Shown here piece after piece: positions 63,074 to 64,000 of a stretch of 64,000 bases of DNA; position 1 is the first letter of the stretch; the number at the start of each line of letters is the position of its first letter. Position numbers and translations under genes: made by a program. Origin of the DNA: Sphaerotilus sulfidivorans (lineage in GTDB: Bacteria > Pseudomonadota > Gammaproteobacteria > Burkholderiales > Burkholderiaceae_C); assembly GCF_013426975.1 (NCBI RefSeq), contig NZ_JACCPY010000013.1:1-64000 (forward strand), written 5' to 3'. The notes below the pieces were generated by a model that worked only from the letters and a program-made list of their open reading frames with translations, made no database searches and had not been told where the DNA came from.

Positions 63074-64000
63074 ATGAGCTTTGACCTGCCCCTGTCCTCG
63101 GCGCTGCTGCGCCAGATCGCCGATGAGCATGGCACCCCGGTGTGGGTCTACGACGCGGCGATGATCCGCCGCCGCATCGACGACCTGCGCGCCTTCGACA
63201 CCGTGCGCTTCGCGCAGAAGGCCAATTCCAACACCCATGTGCTGCGCCTGATGCGCGAGCAGGGCGTGATGGTGGACGCGGTCTCGCTGGGCGAGATCGA
63301 GCGCGCGCTGCGCGCCGGCTTCCAGCCGGGCTGCACGCCGGGGAGACCGTCGGAGATCGTCTTCACCGCCGACCTGTTCGACCGCGCGACGCTGGCGCGG
63401 GTGGTGGAGCTGGGCGTGCCGGTCAACGCCGGCTCGGTCGACATGCTGCGCCAGCTCGGCGCGGTGGCCGCGGGCCACCCGGTCTGGCTGCGCATCAATC
63501 CCGGCTTCGGCCACGGCCACAGCAACAAGACCAACACCGGCGGCGAGCACAGCAAGCACGGCATCTGGCATGCCGACCTGCCGCTGGCGCTGGAGGCGAT
63601 CCGCACGCACGGCCTGCGCCTGGTGGGCCTGCACATGCACATCGGCTCGGGCGTCGACTACGGCCATCTCGAGCAGGTCTGCGAGGCGATGGTCGATCTG
63701 GTGGTGCGCAGCGGCGCGGACCTGGAGGCGATCTCGGCCGGCGGCGGCCTGTCGGTGCCCTACCGCGACGGCGAGCCGCGCATCGACACCGCGCACTACT
63801 TCGGCCTGTGGGACGCGGCGCGTCAGCGCATCGCCGCGCACCTGGGCCACGCGGTCCACCTCGAGCTGGAGCCGGGCCGCTACCTGGTGGCCGAATCCGG
63901 CCTGCTGCTGGCCGAGGTGCGCGCGACCAAGGCGATGGGCGCGAACCGCTTCGTGCTGGTGGACGCCGGCTTCAACGACCTGATGCGGCCGTCGATGTAC
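63074..64000 (+). CDS. lysA: Diaminopimelate decarboxylase (5' part, cut by window end)
   Basis: PLP enzyme making L-lysine from meso-diaminopimelate. The 309 codons in the window include the PLP Lys at position 49 (VRFAQKANSNTHVL), HMHIGSGVDYGHLEQV, the SAGGGLSVPY phosphate loop, LELEPGRYLVAESG and VDAGFNDLMRPSMY at the right edge. About 110 more residues are expected. It starts with ATG at 63074 and is probably activated by the divergent LysR protein. Confidence 0.94.
   Translation, partial: MSFDLPLSSALLRQIADEHGTPVWVYDAAMIRRRIDDLRAFDTVRFAQKANSNTHVLRLMREQGVMVDAVSLGEIERALRAGFQPGCTPGRPSEIVFTADLFDRATLARVVELGVPVNAGSVDMLRQLGAVAAGHPVWLRINPGFGHGHSNKTNTGGEHSKHGIWHADLPLALEAIRTHGLRLVGLHMHIGSGVDYGHLEQVCEAMVDLVVRSGADLEAISAGGGLSVPYRDGEPRIDTAHYFGLWDAARQRIAAHLGHAVHLELEPGRYLVAESGLLLAEVRATKAMGANRFVLVDAGFNDLMRPSMY

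Overview
The window is GC-rich DNA with the gene content of a betaproteobacterium of the order Burkholderiales, most like the Leptothrix/Sphaerotilus/Rubrivivax group. The grounds are the dusB-fis-purH-ruvC order, the kynBUA operon, the pilD-coaE-zapD-yacG-mutT order, DUF3305/DUF3306 genes beside a respiratory formate dehydrogenase, and the codon use. Species was not determined.

Layout. 1-126: 3' end of an IS5-like transposase. 298-2505: a small leader ORF and a PAS-GGDEF-EAL protein. 2435-5299 (minus): kynBUA, tryptophan to anthranilate. 5390-5566: remnant of a PD-(D/E)XK family gene. 5612-10603 (minus): five tightly packed, visibly AT-richer genes encoding a glycine-zipper membrane peptide, an AAA+ ATPase, a 430-residue protein of unknown family, a MotA/ExbB-like (ZorA-like) protein and a MotB/OmpA-like (ZorB-like) protein. 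A WYL-domain regulator lies directly upstream on the same strand (10840-11757). This looks like a Zorya-related, probably undescribed, defence-type operon and is the main find. 12135-15704 (minus): dusB-fis-purH-ruvC. 15852-31400: YqaA-like protein, then a formate dehydrogenase locus. Its minus arm carries mobA, a TorD-like chaperone, a multi-cluster ferredoxin and DUF3305/3306; its plus arm carries a TAT peptide, the alpha, beta and gamma subunits with two small exported proteins, and fdhD. An NtrC-type response regulator and sensor kinase follow. 31513-35252: M32 carboxypeptidase and yjcH-actP acetate uptake. 35366-40278 (minus): two large dynamin-like GTPases and a coiled-coil membrane protein, a second candidate novel system. 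40387-44864 (minus): copper-handling cluster. 44931-51217: argB, nucleotidase, slmA, DUF815 ATPase, NUDIX, yacG, zapD, coaE, pilD. 51311-56315 (minus): three glycosyltransferase/methyltransferase genes. 56361-64000: DUF2917 gene and LysR regulator, GST, chemoreceptor, tRNA-Met, an isolated ureG, bfd, bfr, lysR and the start of lysA.

How the parts fit. The formate locus is self-contained: catalytic subunits, maturation (FdhD, MobA, TorD-like), accessory ferredoxin and a candidate two-component regulator, with tandem palindromes between the two divergent arms. The two candidate defence operons are separate. However, a 37-bp promoter-like element with identical spacing occurs upstream of the GTPase operon and again upstream of a small ORF near the WYL gene.

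Most long ORFs on the strand opposite these genes are artefacts of high GC and were left out. Names rest on motif recognition only; no database search was run.
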